NCBI GenBank assembly: GCA_025352235.1
Contig: JANXTU010000285.1
Coordinates: forward strand, 1 to 37,170
Reading direction: 5' to 3'
Length of the DNA stretch: 37,170 nucleotides
DNA from: Fimbriiglobus sp.
GTDB taxonomy: Bacteria > Planctomycetota > Planctomycetia > Gemmatales > Gemmataceae
Part shown: piece after piece, positions 8,864 to 15,932 of the stretch
How the letters are laid out: each line of letters starts with the position of its first letter
How positions within the stretch are numbered: position 1 is the first letter of the stretch
Notes under the pieces: model-generated
What the model was told of the DNA's origin: nothing
The model's input: the letters and a program-made list of their open reading frames with translations, nothing else
Databases searched by the model: none
Position numbers and translations under genes: made by a program

Positions 8864-9280
8864 TTACCCCGGCCCCGTCACGGTCCGCAACACCCCGGTG
8901 CTCGAATTCACGATCCGTCGCCGGCGGGCTTTGATCGGTTCCGCCGCTTCGGCTTGCTTCTTTTGAAGATCGTCGAGGTTGGCTTGGCAGAACGGGCAAC
9001 CGATGGTCTTCAGGTGGAAGTCGATGTAGTCAAATCGCGATTCGTCGAGCGCTTGCAGTAGGTAACCGCCGAGTTGATCGCGGGTCGCGCAGGACAAATG
9101 TTCGCGCCGCCAAATCGCTCCGATGGTGTGTTCCCCGCGGTCTTCCTCGCCCCGCACTTCTTCGAACAGCAACCGGGCCGACGCGTCGTCGCGCAGAATC
9201 TTTTCCACGGTCGCCATCTCCGCATCGGGGAGGGCGTCGTGGAGGAAGTCGCGCAGGATCGGTTTCGTGAGGCGAGCCAT
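8864..9280 (-). CDS. Small zinc-finger protein resembling anti-sigma-factor N-domains, no membrane segment
   Basis: A 138-residue protein I do not recognise by name. Its C-terminal half has C64 (HLSCATRDQL), H89 (DFHLKTIG), and C95/C98 (GCPFCQANL). This order recalls the HxxxCxxC zinc-binding helices of anti-sigma factors, though the His-Cys spacing is longer (five residues). The N-terminal part (FLHDALPDAEMATVEKIL, 12-29) also resembles the 'xYLDGELxxxExxxVExHL' segment of that fold. There is no transmembrane helix, so it would be cytoplasmic, ending in a basic tail (KARRRRI). The start MARLTK at 9280 has GGAAG about ten bases upstream. No sigma factor gene is adjacent. Divergent from scpA. 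Confidence 0.7.
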   Translation of the reverse strand: MARLTKPILRDFLHDALPDAEMATVEKILRDDASARLLFEEVRGEEDRGEHTIGAIWRREHLSCATRDQLGGYLLQALDESRFDYIDFHLKTIGCPFCQANLDDLQKKQAEAAEPIKARRRRIVNSSTGVLRTVTGPG

Positions 9281-9396
9281 GGCAAGCCGACTTCCGGAAC
9301 GAGGGGAATTCCGATTCGTTATAGCAAATGCCCCGACCGGGGTAATCTCGGCGATTCCCTCCACCCATCCCCCGCCGTTTGCCGATTTAGACCGGT

Positions 9397-10131
9397 ATGT
9401 CGTACCAAGTCCAACTCGAGGCCTTCCACGGCCCGCTCGATCTCCTCTTGTATTTGGTCAAAAAAGAGGAAGTCGACGTGATGGAGATTTCCATTGCGGT
9501 ATTGGCCGAGCAGTTCCTCGTCTATTTGCAGACCGTGCGGGAACTCGATGTGGAGTTCGCTGGGGAATTCTTGGTCATGGCCGCGACGCTGATGGAGATC
9601 AAGAGCCGGGCGCTAATGCCCGCAACGGAAACTCCGGAAGCCGAAACTGCAGCGGTCGATCCGAGGCGGGAACTCGTCCGGCAGTTGCTCGAATACCGCC
9701 GGTACAAAGATGCGGCCGCGAAGCTCGAAGAACAGATCGACCGGCACGCCGCCAAGTTCGGCCGAATCTCCTCGGAACCCACAGTCGTCGCCGGCGTTCC
9801 GATCGTTCGCGCGGTCGAACTCTGGGATTTGGTGAGCGCGTTCGCCCGGCTGCTGCGCGAAACGCAATCGAATCGACCGCAGGCCGTGGTGGTCGACGAC
9901 ACGCCCCAGCAAGTCTATGAAACGCGGATTTTGGAAAGCCTCGCCGACGTGGACGACCGCGACTTCGCCGAGCTGTTCGAGAAGCCCTACCTGAAACTGC
10001 GACTGATCGGAATTTTCTTGGCCCTGCTCGAATTGATCAAAGCCGGCCGGGTCACGCTGAGCCAAGACGTGCCCTTCGGACCGATCCGAATTCGCATGGC
10101 AGCGGCTCGGTTTCGGATTTTTGAATCTTGA
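9397..10131 (+). CDS. scpA: Segregation and condensation protein A
   Basis: Kleisin subunit of the bacterial SMC-ScpAB condensin, which organises and helps segregate the chromosome. The N-terminal block FHGPLDLLLYLVKKEEVDVM (residues 9-28) is the signature of ScpA and forms the SMC-neck contact. FAGEFLVMAATLMEIKS (54-70) continues the helical domain, and the C-terminal winged helix is in the last 80 residues (FLALLELIKAGRVTLSQD). The length of 244 residues is normal. scpB and smc are not in the window. No clear ribosome site is seen before the ATG. Confidence 0.94.
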   Translation: MSYQVQLEAFHGPLDLLLYLVKKEEVDVMEISIAVLAEQFLVYLQTVRELDVEFAGEFLVMAATLMEIKSRALMPATETPEAETAAVDPRRELVRQLLEYRRYKDAAAKLEEQIDRHAAKFGRISSEPTVVAGVPIVRAVELWDLVSAFARLLRETQSNRPQAVVVDDTPQQVYETRILESLADVDDRDFAELFEKPYLKLRLIGIFLALLELIKAGRVTLSQDVPFGPIRIRMAAARFRIFES

Positions 10132-10250
10132 GCATGAGTTGATACGGCCCAACTTCTCTGGGTTCTTAACTCCGCCTCGTCCCCCGCCGCAATCGGCACC
10201 CGAATTCGCGCCGCGGTCACCGCAGCGGCGGACGCGGATTTTCGATGACG

Positions 10251-10281
10251 GTCCTGGCTTATGTTCTCCGGTTGCCAGGAC
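10251..10281. terminator. Weak hairpin just after the ABC-F stop codon
   Basis: An 8-bp perfect stem GTCCTGGC/GCCAGGAC (10251-10258 with 10274-10281) with a 15-base loop, starting three bases past the ABC-F stop on the minus strand. It lies between convergent scpA and ABC-F. It lacks a T-tract, so termination is uncertain. Confidence 0.4.
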
Positions 10282-10283
10282 TA

Positions 10284-12065
10284 TCACGCCATCGTTTCCA
10301 ACTCGTCGTTGATCTCGCCCCAGCGCTCCTCGGCTTCGCCGAGTTGCTGGGTCACCGCCGCCAATTCTGCGTCCAGCCGCTTCGATTCTTTGTCGTGGGA
10401 CGAATTCAGAAACTGAGTCGTCAGTGCCTTCTTCTGGTTATCGAGTTGGGCGATCTGTTTCTCGGTCGTCTTCAATTCCTTGCGGGCATCCTTTTCATTG
10501 CGGATCGCCGGTCGCGCGGTGGCCTTCAGCACTTCGGGCGGCAGCTTCTTGCGCTCGGTCGCCAGTTCGCGTTCCCCAGCGTCGATCTCGTCTTCGACAC
10601 GGGCCAAGTAAGTCTCGTATTGCCCGCGGTAGTTCACGACGCGGCCGTCGCGAACTTCGATGATGCTGCTGGCGACCTGCTTCAGAAAGTGCCGGTCGTG
10701 GCTCGTGAAGATCAGCGTCCCTTCGTAGGCGATCAGCGCTTCGGCGAGCGCTTCGACGGTGTCGACGTCCAAGTGGTTACCCGGTTCGTCGAGGATGAGG
10801 ATGTTGTGCTTGCTCAACAGCAACCCCGCCATACAGAGGCGGGCGCGCTCGCCCCCGCTGAGCACCGAAATTTGCTTGCGGATATGCGACCCGCGGAACA
10901 AGAACGACCCGCCGATGTCGAGGACTTCTTGGTCCTTGGTGCCGACGGCGGCTTTCGAACGCAGGTAATCCCATACCGTCTGGCCGTCGGGCAGCGTCGT
11001 ATAGACGTGCTGGGCGTAGGTGCCGATGTTGCAACCGTGGCCCCAGCGGACTTCGCCGGAGAGCGGTTGCAGGGAATCGACGATGGTGCGGAGGAAGGTC
11101 GTTTTGCCCTGGCCGTTGTCGCCGACGATGGCGGCGCGCGAGCCGTGGTCGATTTCGAGTTGGATGTCCGACGCGATCTCACGCTCCGGGTAACCGATGC
11201 TCACATCCCGGCAGCGCAGGGCCGGGCCTTTGCGCGGCTCGACCTTCGGCGCCCGGATGCGGGCTTGCGGCTCGTCGCCGAGGATCTCGGTCAGTTCCAT
11301 TTTTTCGAGCTGCTTGCTCTTCGATTGCGCGAGTTTGGCGGTGCTGGCCCGGGCTTTGTTCCGCGCGATGAAGTCTTCGAGGTGGCGCATCTTCGCTTTG
11401 GTGGCGTCGTTGGCGCGCTCGTCGTGGATGCGTTTTTCTTTTTGATATTCCAAGTACGCGTCGATCTTGCCCGGGAAGGTCGTGAGTTTGCCGCGCGACA
11501 GGTCGAGCGTGTGCGTGCAGGTGGCGCCGAGGAACGCCCGGTCGTGCGAGACGATGAGGCAACCGGCCCGGTAGCCCTTCAAGAAATGCTCGAGCAGAAT
11601 CTGCGTGCGCAAGTCGAGGAAGTTGGTCGGTTCATCGAGCAGAAGCAAGTTGGGTTCGTGGAGCAGGAGCGCGGCGATTTTGACGCGAGTTTGCCAACCC
11701 CCGGATAGCTTGGAAATCTGCCCGTCGAGGTAGGCGCCTTTGATTTCGAACTGCCCCGCGACTTCGCCGCACTTCCAGTCGGGCTGGCCGCTGTCGCGCA
11801 TGAGGTAGTCGAGCGACGTTTCTTCGGGCAGAAACGGATCGTGCTGGCGGAGGTAGCCCAAGCGCAGGCTCGGGTGGCGGATGATCTCGCCGCTGTCGAG
11901 TTCTTCCTCGCCGAGCAAGATGCGCAGAAGGGTACTTTTGCCGGCCCCGTTGCGGCCGACGAATCCGACTTTGGTGTTATCGCTGATAGTGGCTTCGGCT
12001 TGATCTAACAACAACTGGTCGCCGTACCGCTTGCTGGCTTTCGAGATTTGGAGCAGACTGGCCAT
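10284..12065 (-). CDS. ABC-F family ATP-binding protein (Uup/YheS-like)
   Basis: A soluble twin-ATPase of the ABC-F class, whose members act on the ribosome in translation or stalling rescue, not in transport. The first nucleotide-binding domain has Walker A GRNGAGKS (37-44), signature LSGGW (121-125) and Walker B LLLLDEPTNFLD (141-152). The second has GDNGQGKT (316-323), LSGGER (403-408) and ILILDEPGNHLD (423-434). The inter-domain linker (about 205-270) is helical and charged, as expected for the P-site tRNA-interaction motif. The last about 95 residues form a coiled coil, as in Uup/YheS. No membrane segments. One oddity is glycine in place of the usual threonine in the second DEPTNHLD. Which ABC-F subgroup it belongs to cannot be settled by eye. 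Confidence 0.93.
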   Translation of the reverse strand: MASLLQISKASKRYGDQLLLDQAEATISDNTKVGFVGRNGAGKSTLLRILLGEEELDSGEIIRHPSLRLGYLRQHDPFLPEETSLDYLMRDSGQPDWKCGEVAGQFEIKGAYLDGQISKLSGGWQTRVKIAALLLHEPNLLLLDEPTNFLDLRTQILLEHFLKGYRAGCLIVSHDRAFLGATCTHTLDLSRGKLTTFPGKIDAYLEYQKEKRIHDERANDATKAKMRHLEDFIARNKARASTAKLAQSKSKQLEKMELTEILGDEPQARIRAPKVEPRKGPALRCRDVSIGYPEREIASDIQLEIDHGSRAAIVGDNGQGKTTFLRTIVDSLQPLSGEVRWGHGCNIGTYAQHVYTTLPDGQTVWDYLRSKAAVGTKDQEVLDIGGSFLFRGSHIRKQISVLSGGERARLCMAGLLLSKHNILILDEPGNHLDVDTVEALAEALIAYEGTLIFTSHDRHFLKQVASSIIEVRDGRVVNYRGQYETYLARVEDEIDAGERELATERKKLPPEVLKATARPAIRNEKDARKELKTTEKQIAQLDNQKKALTTQFLNSSHDKESKRLDAELAAVTQQLGEAEERWGEINDELETMA

Positions 12066-12139
12066 CGGGAAGACATACCTCGGAACCGCGGGGATCGACA
12101 GACGCCATGAGTGGTCACAGTCATCTTATCGACGCGGCC

Positions 12140-12208
12140 GGATTTCGGATGTGGGATTGGGGATTTCGGATTTGAAGAAATGGAGTGCATCTCTTCAATC
12201 CGAAATCC
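12140..12208. repeat. Direct and inverted repeats built on GGATTTCGGAT
   Basis: GGATTTCGGAT occurs at 12140-12150 and again at 12161-12171. The second copy begins an inverted repeat, GGATTTCGGATTTGAAGA (12161-12178) against TCTTCAATCCGAAATCC (12192-12208), with one bulged base and a 13-base loop. The right flank reads CCGCACTTCCAA, a 12-mer also found at the edge of the repeat inside carB (25121-25132). It lies between the 71-residue gene and the ABC-F gene, both minus strand. Confidence 0.7.
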
Positions 12209-12230
12209 GCACTTCCAAATCCGCAATGCC

Positions 12231-12446
12231 TCAGGAGGCCTTGGCGACTTTCGCGGTGCTGATCATGGACCGGCGGCGGACTTCGCGGACGATCTCGTCG
12301 ATCTGGAACGCCTGCAACCGGTGCGGTTCCTTCTCGAGCTTCTGGCGCCATTCCTTCAGGACGCGCTGCTTGCCCGGTTCGTTGGGGGCGAGGGTGAAGG
12401 CTTCGAGGGCCACTTGGATAGTCGGTTCCCAGATTTGCAGATTCAT
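12231..12446 (-). CDS. Small conserved-looking hypothetical protein, 71 residues
   Basis: I do not recognise this protein. It is 71 residues, mostly helical by composition, begins MNLQIWEPTIQVAL and ends in a lysine/alanine tail. It is highly charged (for example VLKEWRQKLEKEPHRL at 29-44) with no cysteine, signal peptide or membrane segment. The start is supported by GAGGA about eight bases upstream of the ATG, and its frame shows the G/C third-position preference of its neighbours. It precedes the ABC-F gene on the same strand with a 165-base gap containing a repeat, so co-transcription is possible but not shown. Confidence 0.6.
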   Translation of the reverse strand: MNLQIWEPTIQVALEAFTLAPNEPGKQRVLKEWRQKLEKEPHRLQAFQIDEIVREVRRRSMISTAKVAKAS

Positions 12447-12596
12447 CGCGCGATCCTCGCTGAATTAGGGGCCGTCGCCGGCAGGTCTCCGATGATCTTT
12501 TCGACCGGTCCGGCCCGATTCCGCGCCCCATTCGGACGACTCCGAGCATTTGGGGCGCGGCCCAGCCCATGCAATCGCTACTTTGCCGGTTTGTAG

Positions 12597-12824
12597 CCCG
12601 CCGGCGGCACGCTCCCGAGCCTCACGCAGGCGTACCAAGCGATCGTCCGCCGGTACCAAGTCGAACCCGACAAATTCGGCTTTGGCGACATTGTCGTCGC
12701 GCAGCAGAACCTCGCCACGGCGCTCCAAGCTTACCTGCAAGCGTTGGATCCCCAGTTGAAAACAGTCGTCGACACGGCCGAGATTTCACAAGTCGACGAA
12801 CGGTACCCGACCCCGGCGAAGTGA
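12597..12824 (+). pseudogene. C-terminal remnant of a TolC-family outer-membrane efflux protein
   Basis: This frame begins directly after an in-frame TAG (12594-12596) and ends with TGA at 12822-12824, giving 75 codons with no plausible start codon or ribosome site. The translation includes SLTQAYQAIVRRYQV, GFGDIVVAQQNLATALQAYL and QALDPQLKTVVDTAEISQVD. That is the pattern of the last helical hairpin of TolC-family proteins (Y...VG..DF.DVLVAQQ.L..A...YL.AL..QW..VVD.A.L.Q.D). The upstream 150 bases show no continuation in any frame. I read it as a decayed relic of an efflux gene whose 5' nine-tenths are gone. It could be a chance resemblance, but the run of matches is long. Confidence 0.6.
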
Positions 12825-12834
12825 GCCGCATCCG

Positions 12835-13530
12835 TCAGAGCAATCGGCGAGAATCCGCTTCCAGCGATTTCACCGCGAACTGCAACATCGGCGCGGCCAT
12901 CGCTTCGAAGTAGCTCCACGAGTGCCCGCCGGCTTCGGTCGTCAGGTCGGCCGTGTGCGGTATGCCCATCGCGGTCAGTTTCTCGTCGAGTCGGTCGTTC
13001 CCCCGGAACCACTCTTCGTCGGTCGGATCGCAGGCAAACCAGATGTGCTTCGGGTACCGATCCGGGCGGATCTGCAATGTCGCGGTGTCCTGCCGACACG
13101 CTTCGCGCGAACGATACCGCGCGTCGAGCGGCGTCCCCCGGCCGTACCAATCGTGGTAATCGAGAGCGCTGGCGATGCCGGCGACGACGTTGAACAAGTC
13201 TGCGTGTTCGAAGGCGAGCCGCAGCGCGCCTTGGCCGCCCATGCTGATCCCGGCGACCGCGATGGCCTTGCCGGAAAGATCCCAACGCGCCCGCATCGCG
13301 GGGTGGAGATTCCGCAACGATTCCCGATCGATCCACCAACGCTCGCCGCCGTGCGGGGCGCAGCAACCGAGGTTGAGCCGCCGGAGTTCCGCGGTGAAGA
13401 CGGCGCTGTCCGCGAGCGACTCCTGCCCGACCGGATGGAGGTACAACAGTGCGAAGCGCGGCTTCGCGGGCGGATCGAACCAATCGACCGTCGTCCCGTC
13501 CACCTCGCCGCGCGTCCAATCGGGTTCCAT
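12835..13530 (-). CDS. Alpha/beta-hydrolase, putative esterase
   Basis: A 231-residue cytoplasmic hydrolase (no signal peptide). The nucleophile elbow is GISMGG (94-99) with S96. A likely acid is D168 in ACDPTDEEW, and the histidine is H203 in GGHSW. The layout (YLHPVGQES near the first strand for the oxyanion hole, nucleophile near residue 96, GGH.W at the end) fits the Esterase-D/Esterase_PF00756 type, whose members act on small esters or thioesters. Substrate is unknown. It starts at an ATG 83 bases from the divergent nucleotidyltransferase-HD gene and ends ten bases from the TolC remnant. Confidence 0.85.
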   Translation of the reverse strand: MEPDWTRGEVDGTTVDWFDPPAKPRFALLYLHPVGQESLADSAVFTAELRRLNLGCCAPHGGERWWIDRESLRNLHPAMRARWDLSGKAIAVAGISMGGQGALRLAFEHADLFNVVAGIASALDYHDWYGRGTPLDARYRSREACRQDTATLQIRPDRYPKHIWFACDPTDEEWFRGNDRLDEKLTAMGIPHTADLTTEAGGHSWSYFEAMAAPMLQFAVKSLEADSRRLL

Positions 13531-13613
13531 ATCTCAGTCCATCTGCTAGAATTGCTCCGAGCCTCGCGGTGGCATCGGATAGGCTCGTTAAAATATCACC
13601 ACCGCACACTTTT

Positions 13614-14726
13614 ATGGCCGACGCCAAACTGCGTCATGCGATTGCCTTCGAGGCCGCGCGCCTCATGTACGACCGGGTCGAGTCCGAGTATTTCACCGCC
13701 AAGATGAAAGCGGCGAAGCGGCTCTGCAAGGGGTATGTCAAAGCGAGCGGATTGCCGAGCAACGCCGAGATTCGGGATCTCATTCAGCAGTTCGCCCGCA
13801 CCTACGAAGGCGACGCACGAACCGAAAACCTGTTGCGGATGCGCCTCGCCGCGCTCCGCATGATGAAACGCCTCGTCAAGTACCGCCCCCGGCTCATCGG
13901 CAGCGTGATGACCGGCCATACCCGCGAGGGGTCGGATATCGACCTCCACCTCTTCGCCGATTCGGTGCAGGGGATCGAAGACATTCTCCAAGCCGAGGGG
14001 CTGTCGTACGAAGTCGAACGCAAGCAGATCACGAAGAACGGCGAGAGCCGGATCTTCACCCACATCCACGTGCACAACGAGTTCGATTTCGAACTGACGG
14101 TTTACGCCGAAAACCTCTGCCACTACGTGTTCAAGTCGTCGATCACGGGCAAAGCCATCGAGCGGGCGAGTATCGCGGAATTGGAGATCCTGTTGAAGGC
14201 CGAGTACCCCGGCGTCGATCTCGACGAGCCCGAGGTCGCGGACGACGCGGCCCTCGAACTCGATCCGTATCCGCTCTTCCGCATCCTGCTGCTGGCCTTG
14301 GAGAACGTGAAGCAAAGCCCGAAGTGGCACCCCGAGGGGAACGCCCTCTACCACACGTTGCAGGTCTTCGAGAAGGCCCGCGAGGTCCGCTTCTACGACG
14401 AAGAATTCCTGTTGGCGGCGCTCCTGCACGACGCCGGGAAAGCCATCGCTCCGTTCGATCACGTCAACGCGGCGCTGCAGGCCTTGGACGGGTTGATCTC
14501 CGAACGCACCGCATGGCTCATCGAAGAGCACATGACTGCCCATGAATACGCCGCAGGAACACTCGGTGCCCGGCACCGGAAGCGATTGGAATCCAACCCG
14601 GACTTCGAAGACCTGCTCATTCTGCACGAGTGCGATGTCGGTGGACGGGTGCCGGGGGCTCGTGTCGGCACCGTGGACGAGGCGCTCGAGTTTGTGCGAG
14701 ACTTGGCCCAGCAGAATGCGGAATAG
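13614..14726 (+). CDS. Nucleotidyltransferase-HD domain fusion protein
   Basis: A 370-residue protein joining two enzyme folds. The N-terminal pol-beta-type nucleotidyltransferase has the GS...(D)xD motif: G96-S97, then SDIDLHLF with D108 and D110, and a likely third acid in the FDFEL strand (D158 or E160). The C-terminal HD phosphohydrolase has H247 (YHTLQVF), H272-D273 (LLHDAGKA) and D341 (HECDVGG), the full metal-binding set. The order resembles CCA-adding enzymes with a C-terminal HD domain, but the sequence between is not that of a tRNA nucleotidyltransferase, and the 95-residue N-terminal helical part is unfamiliar. Substrate unknown. The ATG at 13614 starts MADAKLRH; no ribosome site is evident. 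Confidence 0.85.
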   Translation: MADAKLRHAIAFEAARLMYDRVESEYFTAKMKAAKRLCKGYVKASGLPSNAEIRDLIQQFARTYEGDARTENLLRMRLAALRMMKRLVKYRPRLIGSVMTGHTREGSDIDLHLFADSVQGIEDILQAEGLSYEVERKQITKNGESRIFTHIHVHNEFDFELTVYAENLCHYVFKSSITGKAIERASIAELEILLKAEYPGVDLDEPEVADDAALELDPYPLFRILLLALENVKQSPKWHPEGNALYHTLQVFEKAREVRFYDEEFLLAALLHDAGKAIAPFDHVNAALQALDGLISERTAWLIEEHMTAHEYAAGTLGARHRKRLESNPDFEDLLILHECDVGGRVPGARVGTVDEALEFVRDLAQQNAE

Positions 14727-14747
14727 TTAGAGCCTTTTCGGTTTGAT

Positions 14748-14777
14748 CGTAGCGGAAGTCTGGCGACTTCCGCTACG
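14748..14777. repeat. Perfect palindromic element CGTAGCGGAAGTC
   Basis: A 13-bp perfect stem (14748-14760 with 14765-14777) and loop TGGC. Without a T-tract it resembles a dispersed palindromic repeat more than a terminator. It begins 21 bases after the stop of the nucleotidyltransferase-HD gene. Confidence 0.7.
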
Positions 14778-14794
14778 AAGATTCAGAAAATACT

Positions 14795-14851
14795 GAGCGC
14801 AGAAACGGACGTCTCAAGAATCCCGCGATGACCACGTCCGTTTCCGTGCTC
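14795..14851. terminator. Hairpin between convergent genes, probable shared terminator
   Basis: Arms 14795-14812 and 14834-14851 match at 16 of 18 positions, with an uninterrupted 11-bp core GAAACGGACGT/ACGTCCGTTTC. The loop is 21 bases. It ends 11 bases before the stop of the DUF1080 gene on the minus strand. Confidence 0.5.
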
Positions 14852-14862
14852 AACTGCATCGA

Positions 14863-15594
14863 TTACTTCTTCAAGAGCTTGTATTCGACCTTCTTGAAGG
14901 TCATCACCGAGCCGGGGTCGTGGCCTTGAAGGGCGAAATGCCCTTTGGTGTAGGTGTTGTTCGGGTCTTTGAAGTCGACCGTCATCTTGTCGTTCACGAA
15001 AATCTGAATGTGATTGCCCACCGCGATCACCTTCTGTGTGAAGAATTCGTCCGGCTTATGAGCGGCTTTGTCCATCACGGTGATGTCTTTCTTGAAATCC
15101 TTCAGCTTGGTGCGGCCGTCCGGATAGAGGCTGCCCGTTTTGATCGCATCGCCGCCGGTGGCGTTGATTTGCGTTTCGTAGCCGGCGGGGAAGCCGGGCC
15201 CCATTTTGGTGCGGAAATACTGGCCACTGTTCCCTTTGTCGTTGATCTTCGCTTCGACGCGATATTCAAAATCTTCGGCTTCGACTTCGCTGAAGAGGTG
15301 GCTGGCCGGGCCACCGCCGACGATCTGCCCATCTTTGATTTGCCAGAGCTTGATTTCCTTGTCGTCCTTCTTGGTCACGCCGACGAAGGCGATGACCTTG
15401 CCGTCTTCGTTTTTCAGTTCCTTGACGGTTTTGAACTCGCCGCTGGGCGGGTCAACCATCTTCCAGCCGGTGAGGTCCTTGCCGTTGAAGAGAGGCACCC
15501 AGCCTTCTTCGGTTTTCGGTTCGGCGGCGAAACCGGCGCCGGCGATGGCGAGCGAGGCCAAAAGGCTCAGCGCGAATGGGTAGGGACGCAGCAT
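14863..15594 (-). CDS. Secreted DUF1080 (3-keto-disaccharide hydrolase-like) protein
   Basis: A 243-residue exported protein. Residues 1-23 form a signal peptide (MLRPYPFALSLLASLAIAGA, cleavage likely after GFAA). The mature part is one DUF1080 beta-sandwich: WVPLFNGKDLTGWK (32-45) is the family's opening motif, with GNSGQYFRTK and GHFALQGHDPGS later. DUF1080 is greatly expanded in planctomycetes. Some members hydrolyse 3-keto-sugars, others are thought to bind or cleave glycans, so activity here is inferred only from the domain. GGAG lies about nine bases before the ATG. Convergent with the nucleotidyltransferase-HD gene. Confidence 0.92.
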   Translation of the reverse strand: MLRPYPFALSLLASLAIAGAGFAAEPKTEEGWVPLFNGKDLTGWKMVDPPSGEFKTVKELKNEDGKVIAFVGVTKKDDKEIKLWQIKDGQIVGGGPASHLFSEVEAEDFEYRVEAKINDKGNSGQYFRTKMGPGFPAGYETQINATGGDAIKTGSLYPDGRTKLKDFKKDITVMDKAAHKPDEFFTQKVIAVGNHIQIFVNDKMTVDFKDPNNTYTKGHFALQGHDPGSVMTFKKVEYKLLKK

Positions 15595-15932
15595 GGATCA
15601 AACTCCGGGAAGGGACGATTCGCCCGGTATCCGGCCCGCGCCAGTTCAGGCAAACTCCCGTAAAATGTAGGGACTCGAGAACCCCTTCGCCACTCCCGGG
15701 CAGATTTGCCCGCAAAATCGGACTCCCACTTGCTACAAATTCGACGGGGATGGCAAAAGTTCTCATTGTCAAGCCGACGACAATATCTATCTTTTTGGTG
15801 ATATGGGAGACTTGGGCGGCTTGGGCACAGTGGTGGCCCGCCCCTGCTGTACCCGAAGATCGATGTGGTTTCGGCCTCACTCAGCCTTTGGGTGCTGCCC
15901 TTTTCCGGTCCCTCTTTTTTGTGGAGAGCCTC
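15595..15932. other. Gene-free divergent promoter region
   Basis: This 338-base stretch separates the DUF1080 gene (minus) from the cysteine-rich protein gene (plus). I see no credible gene, RNA or repeat in it. A possible promoter for the plus-strand gene is TTGTCA (15766-15771), 16 bases, then TATCTT (15788-15793), leaving a leader of about 135 bases. The leader contains a T-rich stretch near 15915-15920 followed by a ribosome site (GGAG near 15922). Confidence 0.35.

Noticed and set aside
10245-11708. A 487-codon plus-strand frame opposite the ABC-F gene
   Set aside because: Shadow frame of a well-supported ABC-F protein on the other strand.
12465-12831. Other open frames overlapping the TolC remnant on both strands
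   Set aside because: They are arginine/proline-rich with no motif, whereas the frame 12597-12824 has a coherent TolC-like pattern.
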